From assembly GCA_903939755.1 (NCBI GenBank), contig CAJAII010000036.1:97930-161929 (forward strand): a stretch of DNA of 64,000 nucleotides, read 5' to 3'. The notes under the pieces are model-generated. The model saw nothing but the letters and a program-made list of their open reading frames with translations, was not told the DNA's origin and did no database searches. Made by a program: the position numbers and the translations under genes. Each line of letters begins with the position of its first letter. Position 1 is the first letter of the stretch. Source of the DNA: an uncultured Flavobacteriales bacterium. Lineage in GTDB: Bacteria; Bacteroidota; Bacteroidia; Flavobacteriales_D; Crocinitomicaceae. This document shows, piece by piece, positions 27,191 to 35,143 of the stretch.

Positions 27191-29437
27191 ATGAAATTTA
27201 TATTCTTGCTTTTTTTAAGTTTAGTGTCCTGTTTATCTTTCGCTCAAAGGGTAGAAATTACCTTATTGGATGAAAAGACGAAAGAACCGATAATAGGCGC
27301 TCAACTTTTTATTTTGGAGACCGATCAAAGTTTCAAAACCAATGATTTTGGTAAAATAACCATTTTTGAAAATGACATGAAATCGTGTCAAATTCGAATT
27401 TTAGCCACAGGGTATAAAAGTGTTTTACAAAAAATAGTGCTTACGCCTTCTCTTATTATTACGTTAAGCCCTATGCATTTAGATTTGCAGGAAGTTACGG
27501 TATCAAGTGGTTCCACTGTAACTCAAAACAAAAATCCTTTTCACATTGAATCGCGAAAAATCAACGATTTAAATCAAATTCCGGCCCTAAACTTGGGGGA
27601 ATTGATTGGTCGAATTCCAGGTGTTTATTCCTCATCATTAGGCAATGGTATCTCCAAGCCTGTTGTGAGAGGAATGCAAGGTATGCGTGTAATTACCTTA
27701 GTTAATGGACTTCGTTTAGAGGGACAGCAATGGGGAGGTGATCATGGCATGGGTTTGTCAGAATTAGGTATTGGTACAGCAGAGGTAATTAAAGGTCCGG
27801 CTAGTTTAATATACGGTGCAGATGCCTTAGGCGGTGTCGTTTCCCTTTTGGATGTTCCATTTGCCGCTGTAAATACCGCTGAGGTACAATTTCAAACAAG
27901 CCTCAATCAAAACACCATGGGAGCAGAATCTCGTCTTTTAATTAAACAGTCTTATAGAAACTGGAGGTGGTTATTAGGAGGTAGTTACGCCAACCATGCC
28001 GATTTTCAAATTCCCAGCGGCCGATTCGCAAAGAATTCTCGTTTTAATTCCCTCGCCATGAAGGGGAGTATTTCTTTTAAAGCTAAAAATAGCCTACACC
28101 AATGGCGAGTGATTATGGACCATCGAATTGCAGGGATTCCTGGACATACACATGACTCATTGGCAACTCCAGCTTCTTTTCAAGTTGAATTGCAAGCGCG
28201 AAGGTATTCATTGCCTTCACAATTTTTCCGTAATTATCTTGCCCATCAAACATCTAATTGGTATAGAAAAAATATGGATGTACAGTTACTAATGGGCTAC
28301 ACTGCCAATAGGTTAATAGAATACGATGAAAAGTTTACCGTTCCCTCTTTGAGCATGCTTCTCCAAAACTTTATAGTAAATACCAAATTCTCTGTTAAAA
28401 AATGGGACAATTTGAAATGGATTACAGGAACTCAAAGCATGTTTCAGCTAAATAGAAATGCTGCTAATGCTTCCGATACCTTGATTCCTAATTCCAATAC
28501 TTTTGACTTTGGTGTTTATTCAACAGTCACGTGGAGCAAAGGATTTTGGGTACTGCAATCAGGCCTTCGGTACGACTTAAGAACCATTTTTGGAATTGAT
28601 GAAAGTTTATATGGACTTACAGATTTCAATTACAGTGGATTAAATGGAAGTGTAGGAGCCGTATTTTCCAAAAACGAATTTATCTTTAGAACTAATTTTT
28701 CGACAGGTTATCGAGCTCCTCATTTAACGGAATTACTATCCGATGGATACCATCATGGTGCGTTGCGCTATGAAATAGGTAATAGAAATTTAATTTCGGA
28801 AAGAGCCCTGCAGCTTGATATCACATTTGAACACAACCAAGAACATGGTGCCCTCACTTTAAATCCCTTTGCTAACCTTATCGATAATTATATTTTTATT
28901 CAACCCATTGATTCAATGGTTGGTGGAATGCCCGTTTTTATCTATCAGCAAGCTCAAAAGGTTTTGTTTCTAGGAGGTGATATCGCTTATCATTTTCATC
29001 CACATTTCGCCCATAAATTACACTGGGAAATATCCGCATCCTACATTCGACCCTTTACAGGAAACGATAGTTCGGTTTCTTTAATTCCTCAGCCAAGATT
29101 AATGAATTCACTCAAATACGAATTTGCCTTAGGAAAAAAGTTACGACTTAAAGATTTACACCTGCAATCCACCTTACTTGGCGCTCAAAATCAAGTCGCT
29201 TTTAATGAAACACCCTCTAATTTATATCATTTATTTGACCTGGGAATGCTCATTTCGTTTGGTAGAACCGAGCAGCTGACGCTAAATATTGGCGTTAGAA
29301 ATTTATTTAATGCAAACTACATCGATCACCTTTCCCGTTTAAAAAATATAAGTATGCCTTCTCCTGGTAGAAGCATATACCTATCCTTTAACTATTTGAT
29401 TAATTATAAACTAAAAACCAAAAACAATGAAAACTAA
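27191..29437 (+). CDS. TonB-dependent outer-membrane receptor, probable zinc uptake (ZnuD-like)
   Basis: 748 residues. Signal peptide MKFIFLLFLSLVSCLSFAQ, a carboxypeptidase-like regulatory domain (~20-95), a plug domain (~105-215: 'LGELIGRIPGVYSSSLG', 'PVVRGMQGMRVITLVNGL', 'EVIKGPASLIYGADALGGVV') and a 22-strand-type barrel ending in a C-terminal aromatic strand (GRSIYLSFNYLIN). Several extracellular His motifs ('WGGDHGMG', 'MDHRIAGIPGHTHDS', 'DGYHHGALRYE') match the His-rich loops of zinc receptors. Control by the divergent Fur-like protein is inferred from the operators. The stop codon overlaps the start of a mini-lipoprotein gene. A different metal or a metallophore cannot be excluded. 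Confidence 0.88.
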   Translation: MKFIFLLFLSLVSCLSFAQRVEITLLDEKTKEPIIGAQLFILETDQSFKTNDFGKITIFENDMKSCQIRILATGYKSVLQKIVLTPSLIITLSPMHLDLQEVTVSSGSTVTQNKNPFHIESRKINDLNQIPALNLGELIGRIPGVYSSSLGNGISKPVVRGMQGMRVITLVNGLRLEGQQWGGDHGMGLSELGIGTAEVIKGPASLIYGADALGGVVSLLDVPFAAVNTAEVQFQTSLNQNTMGAESRLLIKQSYRNWRWLLGGSYANHADFQIPSGRFAKNSRFNSLAMKGSISFKAKNSLHQWRVIMDHRIAGIPGHTHDSLATPASFQVELQARRYSLPSQFFRNYLAHQTSNWYRKNMDVQLLMGYTANRLIEYDEKFTVPSLSMLLQNFIVNTKFSVKKWDNLKWITGTQSMFQLNRNAANASDTLIPNSNTFDFGVYSTVTWSKGFWVLQSGLRYDLRTIFGIDESLYGLTDFNYSGLNGSVGAVFSKNEFIFRTNFSTGYRAPHLTELLSDGYHHGALRYEIGNRNLISERALQLDITFEHNQEHGALTLNPFANLIDNYIFIQPIDSMVGGMPVFIYQQAQKVLFLGGDIAYHFHPHFAHKLHWEISASYIRPFTGNDSSVSLIPQPRLMNSLKYEFALGKKLRLKDLHLQSTLLGAQNQVAFNETPSNLYHLFDLGMLISFGRTEQLTLNIGVRNLFNANYIDHLSRLKNISMPSPGRSIYLSFNYLINYKLKTKNNEN

Positions 29438-29642
29438 CCTTTTATTATTTGCAGCAGCAATTTCATTTGTTGCATTAACTAGTTCTTGCAAAAAGAATCA
29501 ATGTTCTGAATGTCATTATGACAAAGCCGGAATGGAAGTTGAAATGGGAGAATTTTGTGGCGATGCGTTAGAAGACCTGGAGGCGCTAGGATCATTTACG
29601 GATACAACTGGAACCTATGTAGTTCATTGTGAAGGACATTGA
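29427..29642 (+). CDS. Cys/His-rich mini-lipoprotein linked to zinc receptor
   Basis: 71 residues, overlapping the receptor gene by 11 bases. The N-terminus is a lipoprotein signal ending in the lipobox 'LTSSC' (Cys21 acylated), leaving a mature ~50-residue peptide with C26-x2-C29, H30, C44, H67, C68 and H71. This spacing of thiols and imidazoles over so short a chain suggests metal binding. I do not recognise a characterised family. By overlap and context it is inferred to be an envelope metal chaperone or partner of the TonB receptor. A strong terminator follows. Confidence 0.78.
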   Translation: MKTNLLLFAAAISFVALTSSCKKNQCSECHYDKAGMEVEMGEFCGDALEDLEALGSFTDTTGTYVVHCEGH

Positions 29643-29677
29643 TGCTTTAAAACCGAATTTTACTTCAGTTTGAATTT

Positions 29678-29707
29678 AAAGGGCTTACTTGGTGAGCCCT
29701 TTTTTTT
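29678..29707 (+). terminator. Terminator of the zinc-receptor operon
   Basis: An 11-bp stem (AAAGGGCTTAC / GTGAGCCCTTT, one G-U pair, loop TTG) followed by a run of T, 35 bases downstream of the mini-lipoprotein stop codon. Confidence 0.88.
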
Positions 29708-29710
29708 GTC

Positions 29711-29747
29711 ATTGCCAAAAAGGTCTTGTGATAGGCCTTTTTGCAAT
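29711..29747. terminator. Second hairpin, possible backup terminator
   Basis: ATTGC(C)AAAAAGGTC ... GGCCTTTTTGCAAT: a long stem with one bulged C and an eight-base loop, just behind the main terminator. The T-run lies inside its arm rather than after it, so its efficiency is uncertain. Confidence 0.45.
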
Positions 29748-29754
29748 GCTTTGC

Positions 29755-29855
29755 CCTAGCCTCGATAAATTCCTCGGCTAGCTAGCATTAAGCTTATCGA
29801 GTGGACACAGCTTGCTGTGGTTGTATCGAGATAAGCTTATCCCGACTATGCGCCT
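29755..29855. repeat. Mosaic hairpin-repeat fragment C
   Basis: A shorter fragment of the same family: 'CTCGGCTAGCTAGCATTAAGCTTATCGAG', 'TGGACACAGC' and 'ATCGAGATAAGCTTAT'. The AAGCTTATCGAG segment is shared with cluster B, and GAGTGGACACAGC with cluster F. It lies between the terminators and the MFS gene. Confidence 0.7.
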
Positions 29856-29899
29856 CATCTCAAAATCTTTTGTAGTTTTATCGAAGCAAAAAAAGCGAC

Positions 29900-31231
29900 A
29901 TGATAGAAAAAGGTAATAAAAAAACAATTAGAGCTTGGGTAATGTATGATTGGGCCAATTCGGTTTACCCATTGATTATTAGTTCGGCTATTTTTCCAAT
30001 TCTATATGAAGTAAATACGAGTATTAAGGATCCTGTTAGTGGAAAAACGACCTACGATATTATTTCTTTTTTGGGAATGGAATTTAAAAACACTGAATTT
30101 TATGCCTACTTAATTTCACTTTCCTATATAATTGTCGCTTTGCTATCGCCGATTCTCTCTGGTATTGCAGATGCCGGTGGAAAACGTAAATTATTCATGC
30201 AATTCTTTTGTTATATGGGAGCTATCGCTTCCGGGTTATTGTACTTTTTTAGTGCCGATAATCATGGGGTTGATGGTAGGCCATTTGAATTAGGGTTCAC
30301 CATATTACCACTTTTTATTGGAAGCATCGGATTTTGGGGTAGTTTGGTTTATTACAATTCCTATTTACCTGAAATCGCGGATTATCGCGACCATGATAAA
30401 ATAAGTGCGCGTGGATTTTCTATGGGCTACTTTGGAAGTTCTCTGTTATTGATAATCATATTATCGCTTACCGTTTTCACTAAGACAATTCCTATAAAAT
30501 TTGCTTTCCCGTTGGTTAGTTTATGGTGGATAGCCTTCGCTACGTATTCCTTTTATCATCTTCCCAAAACAGTTGCGACAAGTGATAAAGCAAAAGGAAA
30601 TATTTTCCTAAAAGGATTTGTAGAACTTAGAAAAGTAGCGCATGAAATTAAAGCGAATATCCATTTAAAGCGTTTTTTAGGCAGCTATTTTATGTACAAC
30701 ATGGCCGTTCAAACAATTATGGTAATGGCTGTTGCTTTTGCAAATAAGGAAATTAGAGGAATCAAATCATCGGACTTAATAATTAGCATATTAATTATTC
30801 AATTTTTAGGTATTGCTGGGGCATTTTTGATGTCGAGAATATCGTCCGTTATTGGGAATATTAAAACGATTGGTATTTCAATCTTAATTTGGATTGGATT
30901 ATGCGCAGTTGTGTTTAGTATCGTTTATGAACCTTGGCAGTTTTATATCGCTGCAGCTGTCGTAGGATTAGTTATGGGTGGTATTCAGTCTGTATCACGA
31001 TCTACTTATTCTAAATTATTACCTGAAACCAATGACTTAACCTCCTATTTTAGCTTTTTTGACCTAGCAGAAAAAATCGGTTTAGCGATTGGAACACTTA
31101 CCTTTGGACTGATAGAAGGATATTTGGATATTCGAACTTCCATTTTGGCACTTATCGTATTTTTTGTAGCAGGCTTTATATTATTGCTTTTTGTACCAAA
31201 ATCGGATAGGCTCAATTCAAAAATTGACTAA
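29900..31231 (+). CDS. MFS transporter, UMF1 / Atg22-like family
   Basis: 443-residue inner-membrane protein with ~12 hydrophobic helices. The N-terminus 'RAWVMYDWANSVYPLIISSAIFP' carries the YDWANS signature of the UMF1/Atg22-like branch, and 'LSPILSGIADAGGKRKLFM' is the MFS loop 2-3 motif (G-x-x-x-D-x-x-G-x-K/R). 'VVGLVMGGIQSVSRSTYSKLLP' and 'FFSFFDLAEKIGLAIGT' are also typical. Members are proposed amino-acid or nutrient exporters/importers in bacteria; the substrate is unknown here. Stand-alone gene behind repeat fragment C. Confidence 0.92.
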   Translation: MIEKGNKKTIRAWVMYDWANSVYPLIISSAIFPILYEVNTSIKDPVSGKTTYDIISFLGMEFKNTEFYAYLISLSYIIVALLSPILSGIADAGGKRKLFMQFFCYMGAIASGLLYFFSADNHGVDGRPFELGFTILPLFIGSIGFWGSLVYYNSYLPEIADYRDHDKISARGFSMGYFGSSLLLIIILSLTVFTKTIPIKFAFPLVSLWWIAFATYSFYHLPKTVATSDKAKGNIFLKGFVELRKVAHEIKANIHLKRFLGSYFMYNMAVQTIMVMAVAFANKEIRGIKSSDLIISILIIQFLGIAGAFLMSRISSVIGNIKTIGISILIWIGLCAVVFSIVYEPWQFYIAAAVVGLVMGGIQSVSRSTYSKLLPETNDLTSYFSFFDLAEKIGLAIGTLTFGLIEGYLDIRTSILALIVFFVAGFILLLFVPKSDRLNSKID

Positions 31232-31297
31232 GAAATAATTTAATTATTATTTAACGTTAAATCTGTTTTTAGGCGTCAAAACCCCTTCTGAAAAGTT

Positions 31298-31305
31298 TAT
31301 TTTTG
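31298..31305 (+). promoter_or_regulatory. -7 box TATTTTTG of dapD
   Basis: An exact TAnnTTTG match 16 bases upstream of the dapD ATG; -33 element not obvious. Confidence 0.55.
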
Positions 31306-31321
31306 CTTAAAATTTTATTTC

Positions 31322-32131
31322 ATGAAACAACTAATTGAAGCTGCTTGGGAAAATAGGTCCCTACTACAAGATCCAAAAACAATACAAGCGATTGAAGCTG
31401 TAATTAAAGATTTAGATAAGGGGGTTTTGCGTGTGGCAGAACCTACAAGCGAAGGAGAATGGTTAATTAATGAATGGATAAAAAAGGCGGTTGTACTTTA
31501 TTTTCCGATTCGTCAAATGGAAGTTTTTGAAGCAGGTCCTTTGGAATTTTACGATAAAATGGCTTTAAAAAAAGATTTTAAATCTCAAGGTGTTCGTGTG
31601 GTTCCCGGTGCCGTTGCTCGTTACGGTTCATTTATTGAATCAGGTGTTATCTTGATGCCTTCCTTTGTGAATATTGGAGCGTATATCGGTGCAGGTACAA
31701 TGGTTGATACATGGGCGACAGTTGGAAGTTGTGCTCAAATTGGCGAAAATGTACACCTTAGCGGTGGCGTTGGAATAGGGGGCGTTTTGGAGCCTTTGCA
31801 GGCAGCTCCTGTCATTATAGAAGATAATGTTTTTATTGGTTCTCGTTGCATCGTTGTTGAAGGGGCAAGGGTTTGTGAAGAAGCGGTATTGGGAGCTAAC
31901 GTGGTGCTTACCAATTCCACAAAAGTGATTGATGTATCTGGAGAAAAGACGATAGAATATAAGGGATATGTGCCACCAAGAAGTGTTGTAATTCCGGGTA
32001 CTTACAAAAAACAATTTCCAGCAGGAGAATTTCAGGTGCCATGTGCCTTAATAATTGGACAACGTAAAGCCTCCACAGATTTGAAAACATCCTTAAATCA
32101 GGTGCTTCGTGAGCACAATCTTGCTATTTAA
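31322..32131 (+). CDS. dapD: Tetrahydrodipicolinate N-succinyltransferase
   Basis: Lysine/diaminopimelate pathway enzyme that succinylates 2,3,4,5-tetrahydrodipicolinate. 269 residues: an N-terminal helical domain ('AWENRSLLQDPKTIQAIEAV') and a left-handed beta-helix from ~95 made of hexapeptide repeats (RVVPGAVARYGSFI, VNIGAYIGAGTMVDTWATVG, GENVHLSGGVGIGGVLEPL). The loop 'LEPLQAAPVIIEDN' and C-terminal 'RKASTDLKTSLNQVLREH' are family hallmarks. The gene is monocistronic by spacing, with its own -7 box. Confidence 0.97.
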   Translation: MKQLIEAAWENRSLLQDPKTIQAIEAVIKDLDKGVLRVAEPTSEGEWLINEWIKKAVVLYFPIRQMEVFEAGPLEFYDKMALKKDFKSQGVRVVPGAVARYGSFIESGVILMPSFVNIGAYIGAGTMVDTWATVGSCAQIGENVHLSGGVGIGGVLEPLQAAPVIIEDNVFIGSRCIVVEGARVCEEAVLGANVVLTNSTKVIDVSGEKTIEYKGYVPPRSVVIPGTYKKQFPAGEFQVPCALIIGQRKASTDLKTSLNQVLREHNLAI

Positions 32132-32165
32132 CAAGGATATTTTTTCATATTTTATCTTTTAATCG

Positions 32166-32173
32166 TATATTTG
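32166..32173 (+). promoter_or_regulatory. -7 box TATATTTG of purB
   Basis: An exact TAnnTTTG match 34 bases before the purB ATG. The transcript it would produce begins with the hairpin described next. Confidence 0.6.
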
Positions 32174-32174
32174 G

Positions 32175-32205
32175 GCGCTTAATGAATTAAATTAACTTTA
32201 AGCGC
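32175..32205 (+). promoter_or_regulatory. Leader hairpin directly in front of the purB start codon
   Basis: GCGCTTAA (32175-32182) pairs perfectly with TTAAGCGC (32198-32205) around a 15-base AT-rich loop; the stem ends two bases before the ATG at 32208. In the mRNA this would fill nearly the whole 5' leader and could modulate ribosome loading. Its function is inferred only from position. Confidence 0.5.
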
Positions 32206-32207
32206 TC

Positions 32208-33563
32208 ATGGAATTAAATCCACTTACAGCTATTTCGCCAATAGATGGCCGTTATCATTCCAAAACTAGTGCATTACAAGCGTATTTTTCGGAGTTCGGT
32301 TTAATCAAATACCGCGTATTCATTGAAGTTTCTTATTTTATTGCCTTATGCGAATTACCTCTTCCTTCATTAATTAATTTTCCGAAAAGTGGAATTGCGC
32401 TAATGCGAAAGTGGTGCGATAATTTTTCGGAAGCAGATGCGCAATGGATTAAAGATTCGGAAAAAATCACGAATCATGATGTGAAGGCGGTTGAATATTT
32501 TTTAAAACATAAATTTGAAAACGAGGGTTGGCAAGAATATGCTGAATTTATTCATTTTGGATTAACCTCTCAAGATATTAATAACACCGCGATACCATTG
32601 TCGTTGAAAGAGGGGATTGAGACAGTTTACCTGCCAAATTTGCTAGACATCGTTTCGCAATTAGCTGTTTTTTCCAAGGAGTGGAGAGACGTGCCAATGC
32701 TAGCCAGAACGCATGGCCAACCAGCTTCACCAACAAGATTAGGAAAGGAAATACAAGTCTTTCAGGAACGATTAGAAATTCAAATTAAGCAATTAGCACA
32801 GGTCCCTTATTCGGGAAAATTTGGGGGTGCAACGGGTAATTTCAACGCGCATCATGTTGCTTATCCAACAATTGATTGGGTGGATTTTGCCAATCGATTT
32901 TTAAATTCCCTGGGTTTGTCTAGAAGTCAAACCACCACTCAAATTGATCACTACGATAACTTGGCTGCCCTGTTCGATTGTCTTAAGCGAATAAACACTA
33001 TATTATTGGATTTGAGCAAAGATTTTTGGCTTTATATTTCAATGGAATATTTCAAACAAAAATTAAAGGAGGGAGAAATTGGTTCATCCGCGATGCCTCA
33101 TAAAGTTAATCCGATAGATTTTGAAAATGCGGAAGGGAACATCGGTATTGCAAATGCACATTTTGAGCATCTTTCTGCCAAATTACCCGTTTCCAGATTG
33201 CAACGTGATTTGACAGATTCTACCGTGTTAAGAACGATTGGAGTGCCAATAGCTCACACACTTATCTCCTTGAAATCGTTGGAGAGTGGATTAACAAAAC
33301 TATTGTTGAACGAAGCAAAATTTACACAAGATTTAGAGGCCAATTGGGCGGTAGTAGCGGAGGCAATACAAACTATTTTACGAAAGGAAAAATTCGATAA
33401 GCCATACGAAGCACTCAAGAATTTAACTAGGAAAAATGAAACAATTTCGAAAGAAAGTGTGCATGATTTTATTGAAAATTTGAATGTTTCAGATGAAATA
33501 AAATCACAATTAAAATTAATTTCTCCTCTGAATTACTTGGGTATTCAATTGGTAAAATACTAA
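32208..33563 (+). CDS. purB: Adenylosuccinate lyase
   Basis: Catalyses two steps of purine synthesis: SAICAR to AICAR and adenylosuccinate to AMP. 451 residues (E. coli 456). Marks: 'AISPIDGRYHSKTS' (9-22), 'HFGLTSQDINNTA', 'MLARTHGQPASPTRLGKE' (catalytic His region), 'YSGKFGGATGNFNAH' and the signature loop 'GSSAMPHKVNPIDFENAEGN'. It is first in a three-gene unit (four bases to the next gene). A perfect leader hairpin precedes it. Confidence 0.97.
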   Translation: MELNPLTAISPIDGRYHSKTSALQAYFSEFGLIKYRVFIEVSYFIALCELPLPSLINFPKSGIALMRKWCDNFSEADAQWIKDSEKITNHDVKAVEYFLKHKFENEGWQEYAEFIHFGLTSQDINNTAIPLSLKEGIETVYLPNLLDIVSQLAVFSKEWRDVPMLARTHGQPASPTRLGKEIQVFQERLEIQIKQLAQVPYSGKFGGATGNFNAHHVAYPTIDWVDFANRFLNSLGLSRSQTTTQIDHYDNLAALFDCLKRINTILLDLSKDFWLYISMEYFKQKLKEGEIGSSAMPHKVNPIDFENAEGNIGIANAHFEHLSAKLPVSRLQRDLTDSTVLRTIGVPIAHTLISLKSLESGLTKLLLNEAKFTQDLEANWAVVAEAIQTILRKEKFDKPYEALKNLTRKNETISKESVHDFIENLNVSDEIKSQLKLISPLNYLGIQLVKY

Positions 33564-33567
33564 CGCT

Positions 33568-35139
33568 ATGAAGGTAAAAACGAGTATATTCTTTTTGTTG
33601 ATTGTGACAAAATTATTTAGTCAAGATTTCCCTATTCAATGGGGACCAATTTTGAAAAGTTCCGGTTATTTACTTGATATTATCCCCAAAAACAACACTT
33701 CATTCTATTCTTTGCGTTGGTCAGGTGGTGGTTTAGGGAGTTACCGCATTGTTGAGCACGATAATTTGGAAGAGGTTCAAAAGGCTAGGATTAAACCAGT
33801 TATTAATTCAAGTTATGCAACGATCGAATCTGCTCATTATCATGGTGGAAAATTGGTCGTCTTTTTGTCTGATAAAGCAAATGGCATGATGGGCTTGTAT
33901 TGCCAAGAATTAGGACCAGATTTATTACCAACGGACAATTCTAATTTAATTGCAGAATATGCCAATTCAAAAATTGGATCCAAACCTAATTTTAATATCA
34001 TTAGTTCTCAGAATAGAAAATATTTGGGCGTAGTATGGGAAGTAAACGGTAGAAAAGAAGAAAGTGATGTGTACGGTTACGTTATTTTAGATTCTAATTT
34101 AACAACTGTTCAACAAGGCGAATACACCTTACCTTTTAGTGGTAACATGAGTACAATTAACGAGGATCATATTTCAAATACTGGGGATTATTTTTTATTA
34201 TTAACGGAACATAACGAACGAAATGATAGGCTGCTAGTAAAGTCATATGAAAACTTCAAGGCCTTACATATTTACAAAATTCATAATGATGAGCTGAAAG
34301 AATTCTCCATAGATGTCAATGGGAAAAGAATTGATGATATCTATATTTCATCCAATGACAAAAACACCATCTCTTTATCCGGTTTATATGGCGATGGAAA
34401 ATATCAAGGGATTGAAGGTGTTTTTTCTGTTCGATTAGATGCCACAAAAGATTCCATATCTAGTGTGGGGATGATTCCTTTTAGTAGTCAGATTTTCAAG
34501 GATAATATGAGCGATCGACAAATGGACCGTTTTGAACGAAAAAATCAATCGAGGGGCCAAGCACCACAGATTTATAATTATTCATTACGAGGAATCGTTA
34601 CCCTTGATGATGGCACTTCAGTGGGTTCAATTGAGCAATATTTTGTGCAGACAAGGACAAATTATGATTCTCGAACGGGTATTTCTACCACCACTAATTA
34701 TTATTATTACAACGATATCATTGCTTTTCGAATTGGATTAGATGGAAAATTTATGTGGGAAACTCGAATTGATAAGCAGCAAGTTTCCATAAATGATGGA
34801 GGGCCTTATAGTTCTTATACAAGTTTTACGAATGGAAAAACGCTGAATATTATTTTTAATGATAACAAAAGAAATTATGATGAATTAGGTGATTTCTCTC
34901 GCTTTGAAAATAATTCAACTTACTCTTATAATTTGTCTCAACGAAATAATGCAGTCGCTAATTGCTCAATCGATATTGAAACTGGACAATTAGTAAGAAA
35001 AGTATTGTTCTCTAGAAAAGAATTATCTTCTATTATAATTCCTAAAATGATGAAAGTTAATCAAAAGGACAAGGAATTATTACTTTATGCCATTACCAGA
35101 GGTAAGGAACGTTTTGGTATTTTATCCTTTAAGAAATAG
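33568..35139 (+). CDS. Exported protein of unknown function
   Basis: 523 residues with an N-terminal signal peptide (MKVKTSIFFLLIVTKLFSQ) and no transmembrane segment afterwards. The mature part is rich in beta strands and aromatic/Asn/Ser residues ('SLRWSGGGLGSYRI', 'ISLSGLYGDGKYQGIEG', 'TNYYYYNDIIAFRIGLDGKFMWE'), and has a propeller-like feel. No T9SS tail: the C-terminus is 'ERFGILSFKK'. It lies four bases after purB and five bases before the M1 peptidase. I do not recognise a named family. Confidence 0.75.
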   Translation: MKVKTSIFFLLIVTKLFSQDFPIQWGPILKSSGYLLDIIPKNNTSFYSLRWSGGGLGSYRIVEHDNLEEVQKARIKPVINSSYATIESAHYHGGKLVVFLSDKANGMMGLYCQELGPDLLPTDNSNLIAEYANSKIGSKPNFNIISSQNRKYLGVVWEVNGRKEESDVYGYVILDSNLTTVQQGEYTLPFSGNMSTINEDHISNTGDYFLLLTEHNERNDRLLVKSYENFKALHIYKIHNDELKEFSIDVNGKRIDDIYISSNDKNTISLSGLYGDGKYQGIEGVFSVRLDATKDSISSVGMIPFSSQIFKDNMSDRQMDRFERKNQSRGQAPQIYNYSLRGIVTLDDGTSVGSIEQYFVQTRTNYDSRTGISTTTNYYYYNDIIAFRIGLDGKFMWETRIDKQQVSINDGGPYSSYTSFTNGKTLNIIFNDNKRNYDELGDFSRFENNSTYSYNLSQRNNAVANCSIDIETGQLVRKVLFSRKELSSIIIPKMMKVNQKDKELLLYAITRGKERFGILSFKK

Positions 35140-35143
35140 TTCG

